From: Oscillospiraceae bacterium
GTDB taxonomy: Bacteria > Bacillota > Clostridia > Oscillospirales > Acutalibacteraceae
DNA length: 6,389 nucleotides
Assembly: GCA_029013165.1 (NCBI GenBank)
Contig: JAQXMV010000041.1
Coordinates: 1-6,389, forward strand
Reading direction: 5' to 3'
Made by a program: the position numbers and the translations under genes. Every line of letters starts with the position of its first letter. Position 1 is the first letter of the stretch. Below the pieces are notes generated by a model, which saw nothing but the letters and a program-made list of their open reading frames with translations, made no database searches and had not been told where the DNA came from. Shown here in pieces: positions 1 to 5,791 of this stretch.

Positions 1-24
1 TTTTGGCACCTTTGTTCTTTCGGT

Positions 25-57
25 GACGAGGGGGCCCACCGCTTCGCACCCCTCGTC
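25..57 (+). terminator. Stem-loop, possible terminator of a gene left of the window
   Basis: A 9-bp perfect stem pairs GACGAGGGG (25-33) with CCCCTCGTC (49-57) around a 15-base loop. Downstream on the plus strand the sequence is T-rich, but the run of six T (67-72) begins nine bases after the stem and is interrupted by GGCG, so it is a poor match to a classical intrinsic terminator. It could end a plus-strand gene lying outside the window, or it may be the first member of the stem-loop series that continues to 406. Confidence 0.35.
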
Positions 58-59
58 TT

Positions 60-360
60 GTTGGCGTTTTTTGAGAGGTGGAGAGGGAAGTTATCCGATT
101 TATTGGGTTCGTTGGTGCTTTTTGTTTTTTTGTGAGTGAATCGGAAAAGTGTAAGCCCGTCGGCGAAGCCGCCGGGGCGAGGGCGGCAGCCCTCGCTGCC
201 CGCCGCGATAGCGGCGGGCATGGCGCGCGCCGGCGCGCGCGCCCACGCGGCCCCCGCACTGAGCCGAAGGCTCAGTGACCGTAAAGCGCCCTTTCGGGCG
301 CTTTACGGCTGCGGCGCACAACCTGCGCCGCCCGGGGCCGCCCCACCTCTCCCATTGCAC
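60..360. repeat. GC-rich cluster of adjacent stem-loops (intergenic array or structured RNA)
   Basis: This gene-free stretch holds a run of perfect inverted repeats with very short loops and almost no spacing. They are 161-164/168-171 (GAA loop), 177-183/190-196, 197-206/211-220 (10 bp, GATA loop), 222-230/235-243, 257-265/269-277 (9 bp, GAA loop), 279-291/296-308 (13 bp, TTTC loop) and 311-318/324-331. A 9-bp pair, GAGAGGTGG (73-81) with CCACCTCTC (343-351), encloses them all and could close a multi-branched fold. The stretch from about 155 to 345 is far richer in G+C than any gene here. Short open frames through it read as low-complexity Ala/Arg/Gly/Pro peptides without plausible ribosome binding sites. 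It may be a BIME-like or mosaic palindromic repeat, or an unrecognised structured RNA; I do not recognise a named family. No promoter is evident, so transcription and strand are unknown. Confidence 0.6.
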
Positions 361-361
361 A

Positions 362-406
362 ACATAAAGAAAACACCGACAAACGGGATCCCCGTTTGTC
401 GGTGTT
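362..406 (-). terminator. Rho-independent terminator of the DUF2804 gene
   Basis: A 16-bp perfect stem pairs 372-387 with 391-406 around a 3-base loop (ATC). Read on the minus strand, the hairpin starts 4 bases after the stop codon of the DUF2804 gene and is followed by TTCTTTATG, giving a good U-rich tract. On the plus strand no T-run follows, so it acts in the minus direction. Confidence 0.85.
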
Positions 407-410
407 CGCC

Positions 411-1448
411 TTACCACTGATTATGTACTTTCTCACAGAAAGCATACATGTCTTTGATCTCCAGTACTGTGCCGTCATCTAATACAGCCTTGCCGCTCCA
501 GAGACCGTGTACCTGATGGGTTTTCATGCCCAGGTGTCCCTCAATGATCTTCGTGTAGGTGTAATTGTCATAGTAGGGTATCATGGTCATGTCAAAGCGG
601 CCGTCCTCGGAAAGGAAATGCCAGGGCTTCATCCAGCTGTCGCCGATCTCAGGGTCGTTCTCCACGGTGACGGCGCCGATTTTGTGGCACTTTCCGTCGT
701 AGAATATGGCCGTTTCCGTGGCGTTGCTCTCATCGCCGAAGCCCCAGGTCAGCTCGAAGCCGAAGAGCTTGCCGTCAAGGTTTGTGCTGCCGTTTGCCCA
801 GTACCAGTAGTTGTCATGGGGCCAGACGCCTCTGCCCCAGTCCAGAACCGTGAAAGTCTTGCTTTTGTCCAGGGTAATTTCTCTGTCTCCGATTCTGACG
901 GTACCCGAGGTGGGCATGCAGTTGATTTTGTTGGTGTAGAAAAAGTGTCCTTTTTTGTCGAAAGGCGTCGCGATGGTGATGCTCTCGTGATTCAAGAGCA
1001 TTTCACAGGTGAGGTCGATCTCCATGGGCTTGCCCTTGGCTTTGCCGCTGAAATGCAGATGTCGCGTGAAAGAGCCGACATCAAAGGTCACCTCTCGGCC
1101 GCTGCGGCTGTAGCGGAAATGATAGGGCTTGTCGCCGTTGCGGTTCAGAGGATTTTTCTTCACGGTCAGCGGCTCCAGAGTCATGTCGTCAAATCTTTCG
1201 CCGGTTCTGAGGTTGAGATATGTAGCGGTGATGCATGAGCCGTAGGAAATATTGAAAAAATTGAGTTGGATCATGTGTTCGCCGTCGCTGGTCTGATAGA
1301 AGTCCCATTCTTTCACTCTCCAGCGAGAGGCGGTAATGTTTTCGCGGTTATAAATAAAGAGATTCCTTTTGCAGTAGCCGGGCTTGGTGAGGTTTCCGTT
1401 CTCGTCGAGCAGGGGCGTCGGTGCTGTAATTTGCTGTTGTTTGCTCAT
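411..1448 (-). CDS. DUF2804 family protein
   Basis: The product has 345 residues. I recognise it as DUF2804 (Pfam PF10974) from the aromatic core DWGRGVWPHDNYWYWANGS (203-221), the later HQVHGLWSGK (311-320), and the family-typical end EIKDMYAFCEKVHNQW. The sequence is rich in alternating beta-strand patterns, Trp and Tyr, and has no signal peptide or membrane segment, so it should be cytosolic. The biochemical role is unknown. A distant relation to lipocalin-like CrtC/AttH folds has been considered for such proteins, but I cannot confirm it. The start is placed at ATG 1448, because AGAGGAG lies nine bases upstream; a longer in-frame start at 1493 falls inside the promoter and is rejected. 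The gene has its own promoter and terminator and therefore looks monocistronic. Confidence 0.9.
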   Translation of the reverse strand: MSKQQQITAPTPLLDENGNLTKPGYCKRNLFIYNRENITASRWRVKEWDFYQTSDGEHMIQLNFFNISYGSCITATYLNLRTGERFDDMTLEPLTVKKNPLNRNGDKPYHFRYSRSGREVTFDVGSFTRHLHFSGKAKGKPMEIDLTCEMLLNHESITIATPFDKKGHFFYTNKINCMPTSGTVRIGDREITLDKSKTFTVLDWGRGVWPHDNYWYWANGSTNLDGKLFGFELTWGFGDESNATETAIFYDGKCHKIGAVTVENDPEIGDSWMKPWHFLSEDGRFDMTMIPYYDNYTYTKIIEGHLGMKTHQVHGLWSGKAVLDDGTVLEIKDMYAFCEKVHNQW

Positions 1449-1482
1449 AGTGTCATTCTCCTCTGTGTTTGTTGATAAAATA

Positions 1483-1511
1483 ATTGTATACATTTACCGT
1501 GAATTTGTCAA
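1483..1511 (-). promoter_or_regulatory. Sigma-A promoter of the DUF2804 gene with a TGTATACA palindrome
   Basis: On the minus strand a perfect TTGACA (-35, 1511-1506) lies 17 bases from TACAAT (-10, 1488-1483), close to the sigma-A consensus. The perfect palindrome TGTATACA (1485-1492) overlaps the -10 box. Its position suits a repressor operator, and the motif resembles sites bound by some GntR-type regulators; that assignment is inference. The leader to the start codon is about 30 bases. Confidence 0.85.
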
Positions 1512-1523
1512 TAAGGACGAAAA

Positions 1524-1757
1524 TTATTCTTCCCCCGAATGGTGGACGGCACGCACCAAAAAAACCAGTCTTTCGATGATCTCCTCTGCCGTGGGGCTTT
1601 CTCCGGCGCAGGGTACCTGCCGCCAGAAATAGCGTATATTTTCGTCGGGACTGCGAAGCCCTGCCTCGGCAAGGGCTTCGATGGTGCTGCGCACCTCGCT
1701 CTCACTCACGCCGAAGCGCCGGGCCGAAGCCGATATAACCTCACTGTAGGTTTGCAT
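1524..1757 (-). CDS. Small protein resembling the Spo0A C-terminal (DNA-binding) domain
   Basis: The product is a 77-residue orphan protein. Its pattern ARRFGVSESEVRSTIEAL (12-29), then RSPDENIRYFWRQV (35-48) and SPTAEEIIERLVFLV (54-68), follows the Spo0A_C domain of the sporulation regulator. In full Spo0A the corresponding segments are the AxxFxTxxSRVERAI helix, a variable loop, and KPTNSEFIALVADKL at the end. There is no receiver domain; full Spo0A is about 260 residues. The domain is also shortened at its N-terminus, so only its last three helices or so are covered. Short proteins of this kind occur in Oscillospirales and are often labelled Spo0A C-terminal domain proteins; whether they bind DNA is not known to me. 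Start ATG 1757 follows AGAGGAG with about nine bases spacing. No convincing promoter is visible upstream. The gene is divergent from the flavin reductase gene. Confidence 0.75.
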   Translation of the reverse strand: MQTYSEVISASARRFGVSESEVRSTIEALAEAGLRSPDENIRYFWRQVPCAGESPTAEEIIERLVFLVRAVHHSGEE

Positions 1758-1840
1758 CAGTGACCACTCCTCTCACGAAGGATAGTTTTATCCCGGCTTA
1801 TATTTTTTATTCAGCCGTGTGCGCTTATTAAATCAATATA

Positions 1841-1869
1841 TGGACAAAAATGCCTGATTATGATAAAAT
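1841..1869 (+). promoter_or_regulatory. Promoter of the flavin reductase-like gene
   Basis: TGGACA (1841-1846) and TAAAAT (1864-1869) are separated by 17 bases, with an extended -10 TG at 1861-1862. Transcription would begin near 1876, leaving a leader of about 78 bases. The leader holds a nested stem-loop: an outer stem GCGGCT/AGCCGC (1884-1889/1914-1919) and an inner stem CTGA/TCAG (1896-1899/1903-1906). Confidence 0.75.
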
Positions 1870-1953
1870 AAAAAAGATATGCCGCGGCTTTTCCACTGAA
1901 AATCAGGATAATCAGCCGCAGGCGTACATAGAAATGATACGAGGTGAACGATT

Positions 1954-2454
1954 ATGAAAAAAATAGACATCAAGCAGCTGAAAGAAAATCCCATATCCCT
2001 TTTTGACGACGAGTGGTGCCTCATCACCGCCGGCCATCAGGACAGCTATAACACCATGACGGCGTCATGGGGCGCTATGGGTGAGCTGTGGAATAAAGAG
2101 GTCTGCTTTATTTTTATCAGACCCCAGCGATATACCTTTGAGTTCGTGGAAAGAGAGGAGTATTTCACCATCTCTTTTTTGGGTGCGGAGAATAAGAAAG
2201 TCCACGCCGTCTGCGGAAAATACAGCGGCAGAGATCATGACAAGGCCAAGGAAACCGGCCTGATTCCCATGGAGATCGACGGCAGTGTGTCCTTTGAGCA
2301 GAGCCGCATCGTGCTGGTTTGCCGCAAGCTCTACGCCCAGGATATCGACCCCCGGGGTATGATTGACAGCAGCATTGATCCGGCCTGCTATCCCGGCAAG
2401 GATTACCACAGAATGTATGTGGGAGAAATCGTCTCCTGCTATGTCCGGGACTGA
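1954..2454 (+). CDS. Flavin reductase-like, FMN-binding split-barrel protein
   Basis: The product has 166 residues, the usual length of single-domain flavin reductase-like proteins. Supporting motifs in order are NTMTASWG (33-40), the family's N-terminal flavin-contact strand; RPQRYTFEF (56-64); FTISFLG (71-77); CGKYSGRDHDKAKETGL (87-103), matching the stretch that usually reads CG..SGRD.DK; and HRMYVGEI (152-159). Relatives bind FMN and use NAD(P)H or another electron source to reduce flavin or a bound substrate; many in anaerobes have no assigned substrate. It is a soluble cytosolic protein. GAGGTG lies seven bases upstream of ATG 1954, supporting this start. The gene has its own promoter, and the next gene has another, so it is probably monocistronic. 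A terminator is not obvious: a weak 5-bp stem (2476-2480/2494-2498) before TTTTCC is the only candidate. Confidence 0.9.
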   Translation: MKKIDIKQLKENPISLFDDEWCLITAGHQDSYNTMTASWGAMGELWNKEVCFIFIRPQRYTFEFVEREEYFTISFLGAENKKVHAVCGKYSGRDHDKAKETGLIPMEIDGSVSFEQSRIVLVCRKLYAQDIDPRGMIDSSIDPACYPGKDYHRMYVGEIVSCYVRD

Positions 2455-2510
2455 GATAGGAAAGATCGTTTCATCAGCTTTTAAAAGAATATTAAGCTTT
2501 TCCATAACTG

Positions 2511-2539
2511 TTGTAATTTTTCCCGGCTTATGTTAAAAT
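2511..2539 (+). promoter_or_regulatory. Promoter of the GH2 glycosidase gene
   Basis: TTGTAA (2511-2516) and TAAAAT (2534-2539) are spaced 17 bases apart, with an extended -10 TG at 2531-2532. The expected start of transcription, near 2546, leaves about 40 bases of leader before ATG 2587. A GTG at 2545 that would extend the frame sits at the transcription start and is therefore unlikely to be used. Confidence 0.75.
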
Positions 2540-2586
2540 GAACGGTGAAGTATAGATTAAAAAATGTGAATACAGGAGGAAATAAA

Positions 2587-4743
2587 ATGAAAAAAACCAT
2601 ATCCATGAATCAGGACTGGGAGTTCTGCAAGCAGGGCGTCAAGGAAAAGGTCAATCTGCCTCACACCTGGAACGGTCTCGACGGTCAGGGAGCCGCCGGC
2701 CCCGAGGGCTACTTCCGGGGAGCCTGCACTTATACCAAGATTATTCCTCAGTATCCCGGCAAGGTTTTTCTGGAATTCAAGGGCGCAAACAGTGTCTGCA
2801 CCGTCAAGGTTAACGGCAGAGTTGCCGGCACCCACGCCGGCGGTTATTCCACTTTCCGCGTGGAGATTACCGATTTTCTCACGGCGCCGAAAAATTTCCT
2901 TGAAGTAACCGTAGACAATTCCGACGACAAGAAGGTCTATCCCGGCTTTGCCGATTTCACTTTCTACGGCGGCCTCTATCGGGGCGTTGACCTGATTTAC
3001 GATGTTCCCGGCACCCATTTTTCTCTCACCGATTACGGCTCCAAGGGCGTCTATGTGACGCCGAAGATCAACGGTGATATCTATGTCAAATCCATTCTCT
3101 GCGGTTATCATTCCGGCGTCAAGGTTCGCTATGAGGTCATTGACGCCGACGGCAGAACCGTGGCCGCCGCAGGTGACAAGGAAAGGCTCCATGTGGACGA
3201 GCCGATTCTCTGGAACGGTATGGAAAATCCCTATCTTTATACCCTCAAGGCAACGGTCTATGACAACGGCATTGCCATGGACGAGGTCAAGCTGCGCTTC
3301 GGCTTCCGCGAGATCACCTTTGACTGCAATGAGGGCTGTTTCCTCAACGGTAAGCACATCAAGCTCAAGGGCGTTTCCCGCCATCAGGACAGAGAAACCA
3401 TCGGTAATGCCCTGACTATCCATGAGCACAAAGAGGATCTGGAGATCATCAAAAGCATGGGCGCCAATTCCCTGCGTCTGGCTCACTATCAGCAGGCAGG
3501 CGAATTCTATGACCTCTGCGATGAAATGGGATTTTTGGTCTGGGCGGAGATTCCTGTCATTTCCCGCTATCAGAAAAAGGCACAGGAAAACGCACTGCAG
3601 CAGCTCGAAGAGCTGATCAAGCAGAATATGCACCATGCCTCCATTTTCTGCTGGGGCATTGAAAATGAAATCACCATCACCAATGAGAATGAGGCGCTCA
3701 TCGAGGGCATCAAGGAGCTCAATGCCTATGCCAAGCTCCTGGATCCCTCCAGACCCACCACCTGCGCCCAGTTTACCATGTGTTCCCCCTCTTCGGAGCT
3801 GAACACCATCACCGATATCCTGGCCTATAACCACTATTTCGGCTGGTACATGAAAACCTGCGACGGATTGGATCAGTGGCTGGAGAAATTCCGCGCCGTC
3901 AATCCCGGTGTGAAGCTGGGTATTTCCGAATACGGCGCTGAGGGCGTTCTCGGCTATTTCAGCGACAATCCCTCCCAGGGTGATTACTCCGAGGGTTATC
4001 AGGCTCTCTATCATGAGCATTATCTTGCTACCATCAATGCCAACGACTATATCTGGGGCTCCTATGTGTGGAATATGTTTGACTTCGGCTCCGCCGCCAG
4101 AAATGAGGGCGGTGTCAAGGGCAGAAACAACAAGGGCCTTGTGACCTTCGACAGAAAGACCAAAAAGGATGCCTTCTATCTTTACAAGGCTTTCTGGTCA
4201 GAGGAAAAGTTCCTGCACCTGGTCGGCAGTCGCTATCCGCTGAGAACCGTCGGCGAGCATAGCTTCCGCGTCTATTCCAACTGCGACAAGGTGGTCCTCA
4301 AGGTTGGCTCCAAGCAGAAAACCGTCAGTGGCAAGGGTGTTTTCGTCTTTGACGGTATGGAAATCAAGGCCGGCGAAAACAAGGTCACCGTCACCGCCGG
4401 CGACATCAAGGAAACCTTTGTCTTCACCGGCGTCGAGGAATATCCCACAGAATATGCCATGCCCGAGGGCAGTTCCACCATGGTCAGAAACTGGTTCGTG
4501 GAAAAGAGCGACGAATCCAATCCCGACTGCTACAGCCTTGACGACAAGATCGGCGATATTCTCAAGAGCGAGGATATCCTGGGCATGGTCGGCGGTTTCG
4601 CCGGCAAGCTGCTGAAAAGCCCCCTGATGGCGGCCGTCAAGCCCTTTACCCTCAGACAGGTGCTTTCCCTGAAGTTCATCAGCCTGGATCCCGAAATGAT
4701 CGACATGGTTGAGCAGTTCCTGAAAACAGTGAAAAAAGTATAA
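2587..4743 (+). CDS. GH2 family glycosidase, beta-galactosidase/beta-glucuronidase type
   Basis: The product has 718 residues and hydrolyses terminal beta-linked sugars with retention of configuration; it has no signal peptide, so it should act in the cytosol on imported substrates. Domain order: jelly-roll sugar-binding domain (about 1-140, with LPHTWNG and HAGGYSTF), Ig-like GH2 domain (about 150-245), and TIM barrel (about 250-540) with GVSRHQD (262-268), acid/base E361 in GIENE, NHYFGWY (415-421), nucleophile E448 in ISEYGAE, and W495 in YVWNMFDFG. A further beta domain follows (about 545-630), then a helical tail from NWF (635-637) to the end. The segment GRNNKGLVTFDRKTKKDAF (512-530) resembles the GxNDKGLVTYDRK of bacterial beta-galactosidases, and also contains an N-x-K (514-516) like that of beta-glucuronidases, so the sugar is uncertain. 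Start ATG 2587 follows AGGAGGA (2574-2580) by six bases. No transporter or regulator gene adjoins it. Confidence 0.93.
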   Translation: MKKTISMNQDWEFCKQGVKEKVNLPHTWNGLDGQGAAGPEGYFRGACTYTKIIPQYPGKVFLEFKGANSVCTVKVNGRVAGTHAGGYSTFRVEITDFLTAPKNFLEVTVDNSDDKKVYPGFADFTFYGGLYRGVDLIYDVPGTHFSLTDYGSKGVYVTPKINGDIYVKSILCGYHSGVKVRYEVIDADGRTVAAAGDKERLHVDEPILWNGMENPYLYTLKATVYDNGIAMDEVKLRFGFREITFDCNEGCFLNGKHIKLKGVSRHQDRETIGNALTIHEHKEDLEIIKSMGANSLRLAHYQQAGEFYDLCDEMGFLVWAEIPVISRYQKKAQENALQQLEELIKQNMHHASIFCWGIENEITITNENEALIEGIKELNAYAKLLDPSRPTTCAQFTMCSPSSELNTITDILAYNHYFGWYMKTCDGLDQWLEKFRAVNPGVKLGISEYGAEGVLGYFSDNPSQGDYSEGYQALYHEHYLATINANDYIWGSYVWNMFDFGSAARNEGGVKGRNNKGLVTFDRKTKKDAFYLYKAFWSEEKFLHLVGSRYPLRTVGEHSFRVYSNCDKVVLKVGSKQKTVSGKGVFVFDGMEIKAGENKVTVTAGDIKETFVFTGVEEYPTEYAMPEGSSTMVRNWFVEKSDESNPDCYSLDDKIGDILKSEDILGMVGGFAGKLLKSPLMAAVKPFTLRQVLSLKFISLDPEMIDMVEQFLKTVKKV

Positions 4744-4757
4744 TCTATTTTGCGGCA

Positions 4758-4806
4758 GTCTGCCCTGTTTTGTGTCTCCGGTACGCAGCAGGGCAGACCG
4801 TTTGTT
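4758..4806 (+). terminator. Probable terminator of the GH2 gene
   Basis: A 10-bp perfect stem pairs GTCTGCCCTG (4758-4767) with CAGGGCAGAC (4789-4798) around a 21-base loop, 14 bases after the GH2 stop codon. Only TTTGTT follows, after two bases, so the U-tract is weak and termination may be incomplete. The remaining intergenic DNA to 4920 is AT-rich with no gene visible. Confidence 0.55.
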
Positions 4807-4901
4807 ATGCATCAAAGCTTCATTTTGTGACGCTTTATCAACAACTATCGAATAAAATTTAGACACCTGCCATAATATAAACCGAAAAACAATTAAATTT
4901 T

Positions 4902-4952
4902 ATGTAACATATGTATATAAGCATTGACATAAAGCCTTGATTTTGTTACAAT
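4902..4952 (+). promoter_or_regulatory. Strong sigma-A promoter of the SCP2-like/aminotransferase operon with two palindromes
   Basis: A perfect TTGACA (4924-4929) and TACAAT (4947-4952) are 17 bases apart, with an extended -10 TG at 4944-4945. Transcription should start near 4959. Two short palindromes share the core TGT-W-ACA: ATGTAACAT (4902-4910), upstream of -35, and TTGTTACAA (4943-4951), over the -10. Their centres are 41 bases apart, about four helical turns, which would suit one regulator binding both on the same face. That they are operators is inference. The leader (about 60 bases) can form alternative small hairpins: 4965-4969/4976-4980 or 4968-4973/4990-4995. Confidence 0.8.
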
Positions 4953-5020
4953 AAATTCGTATTACTGCGGCTGTGCGCAGCAAAGTGAGCAGCCGTTCAC
5001 AATTTAAGGAGGATATACCT

Positions 5021-5779
5021 ATGACAGACGCAAAAACCTTGGCATATATCAATATGTATGCTGTCCTCGGCACTCTTGAAAATCTCTGCGAGCTTGACAG
5101 TCAGGCCGGCGAGCTTATCAGGACGAAGAAGCCCGTTTCCATCGCATTGGCGGTCACGGACGGTCCCAGCGCCACCATCACTTTCAAAAACGGCAGATGC
5201 AGAATGGAACAGGGCGTCAATGACTGCGATGTGCTTCTTCCTTTCAGCTCCTGCGAAAAATTCAACGGACTCATTGACGGTACCGTCACCCCCATTCCGG
5301 CAAAGGGATTTTCCAAGATCGGTTTCCTGCTGAAAAAATTCACGCCGCTGACCGATCTGCTGGCCAAATATCTCAAGCCCTCCGAGGAGGACCTCAAGGA
5401 CGACAAATTCTTCGAGATCAGCACCAAGCTGATGTTCTATGTCATCACCGTCGCCCTCTCTCAGATCGGCAATAACGACAGCATCGGAACATTCAGTGCC
5501 AGCCAGATCCCCGACGGCATCATCGAAGTTTCCATCAAAAACTCCGTCAGCGCGGGCATTTATGTCAAAAACGGTCACATGGTCACCGTCAAGCAGAAGC
5601 CCGATACTTTCCGTTCCAAGATGGAGTTTTGCGATATCCGTCTGGCAAGAGATCTCTTTGACGGCAAGGTCAATGCCGTGGCCTCGATCGGTGAGGGCAA
5701 GGTCGGTATGTTCGGCCTGGTAAGTATGCTTGACAACATGAACAGAATTCTTGACAGAGTTGCACTCTATCTCGCTTAA
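5021..5779 (+). CDS. Tandem SCP2-like (sterol carrier protein fold) domain protein
   Basis: The product has 252 residues, with no signal peptide or membrane segment. It appears to hold two copies of an SCP2-like domain, a fold that binds hydrophobic ligands such as lipids or sterols. Copy one (about 38-119) has ATITFKNGRC, then CDVLLPFSSCEKFNGLIDGTVTP, a small-residue segment, and the helix PLTDLLAKYL. Copy two (about 165-251) has AGIYVKNGHM, then CDIRLARDLFDGKVNAVASIG and the helix MNRILDRVALYL. The shared order (F/VKNG strand, CD strand, LxDGKV/T turn, final amphipathic helix ending in YL) supports an internal duplication. A single SCP2 domain is about 100 residues, so the length fits two. 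Start ATG 5021 follows AAGGAGG (5006-5012) by eight bases; an in-frame GTG at 4973 lacks such a site. It is translated just upstream of the aminotransferase gene. Ligand unknown; it could equally be a regulatory or partner subunit. Confidence 0.75.
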   Translation: MTDAKTLAYINMYAVLGTLENLCELDSQAGELIRTKKPVSIALAVTDGPSATITFKNGRCRMEQGVNDCDVLLPFSSCEKFNGLIDGTVTPIPAKGFSKIGFLLKKFTPLTDLLAKYLKPSEEDLKDDKFFEISTKLMFYVITVALSQIGNNDSIGTFSASQIPDGIIEVSIKNSVSAGIYVKNGHMVTVKQKPDTFRSKMEFCDIRLARDLFDGKVNAVASIGEGKVGMFGLVSMLDNMNRILDRVALYLA

Positions 5780-5784
5780 GGAGG
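5778..5784 (+). promoter_or_regulatory. Ribosome binding site overlapping the upstream stop codon
   Basis: AAGGAGG overlaps the last two bases of the SCP2-like gene's TAA and lies seven bases before ATG 5792. This fixes the aminotransferase start and indicates that the two genes are on one transcript with closely coupled translation. Confidence 0.85.
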
Positions 5785-5791
5785 TCATAAC

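Noticed and set aside
161..331. CRISPR array
   Set aside because: The units are inverted repeats of differing sequence; there is no constant direct repeat with unique spacers of even length.
78..420. Overlapping short open frames on both strands through the GC-rich stretch
   Set aside because: They encode low-complexity Ala/Arg/Gly/Pro peptides, run through perfect hairpins and a terminator, overlap one another and lack ribosome binding sites.
507..1238. Long plus-strand open frame opposite the DUF2804 gene
   Set aside because: It is antisense to a recognised family with promoter, ribosome binding site and terminator, and its Val/Ala/Gly-rich translation has no family resemblance.
1449..1493. 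Upstream start adding 15 residues to the DUF2804 protein
   Set aside because: It lies within the -10 region, before the expected transcript start, whereas ATG 1448 has a good ribosome binding site.
2065..2505. Minus-strand open frame opposite the flavin reductase gene
   Set aside because: The plus-strand product carries clear family motifs, a promoter and a ribosome binding site; the opposite frame has none.
1791..2531. Exact 11-base repeat TCCCGGCTTAT at 1791-1801 and 2521-2531
   Set aside because: It sits in the GH2 promoter spacer in one case but outside any promoter in the other; an 11-base repeat is expected by chance in a window of this size.
2545..2586. GTG start adding 14 residues to the GH2 enzyme
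   Set aside because: It coincides with the expected transcription start; AGGAGGA directly precedes ATG 2587.
2557..4020. 487-codon minus-strand open frame
   Set aside because: It is antisense to the GH2 gene, whose catalytic motifs are intact, and it is a product of codon bias.
4198..4866. Minus-strand open frame across the end of GH2
   Set aside because: It mirrors GH2 codons and crosses the terminator hairpin; its product resembles nothing known to me.
4997..5788. Minus-strand open frame opposite the SCP2-like gene
   Set aside because: It mirrors the SCP2-like codons; the plus strand has the promoter and ribosome binding site.
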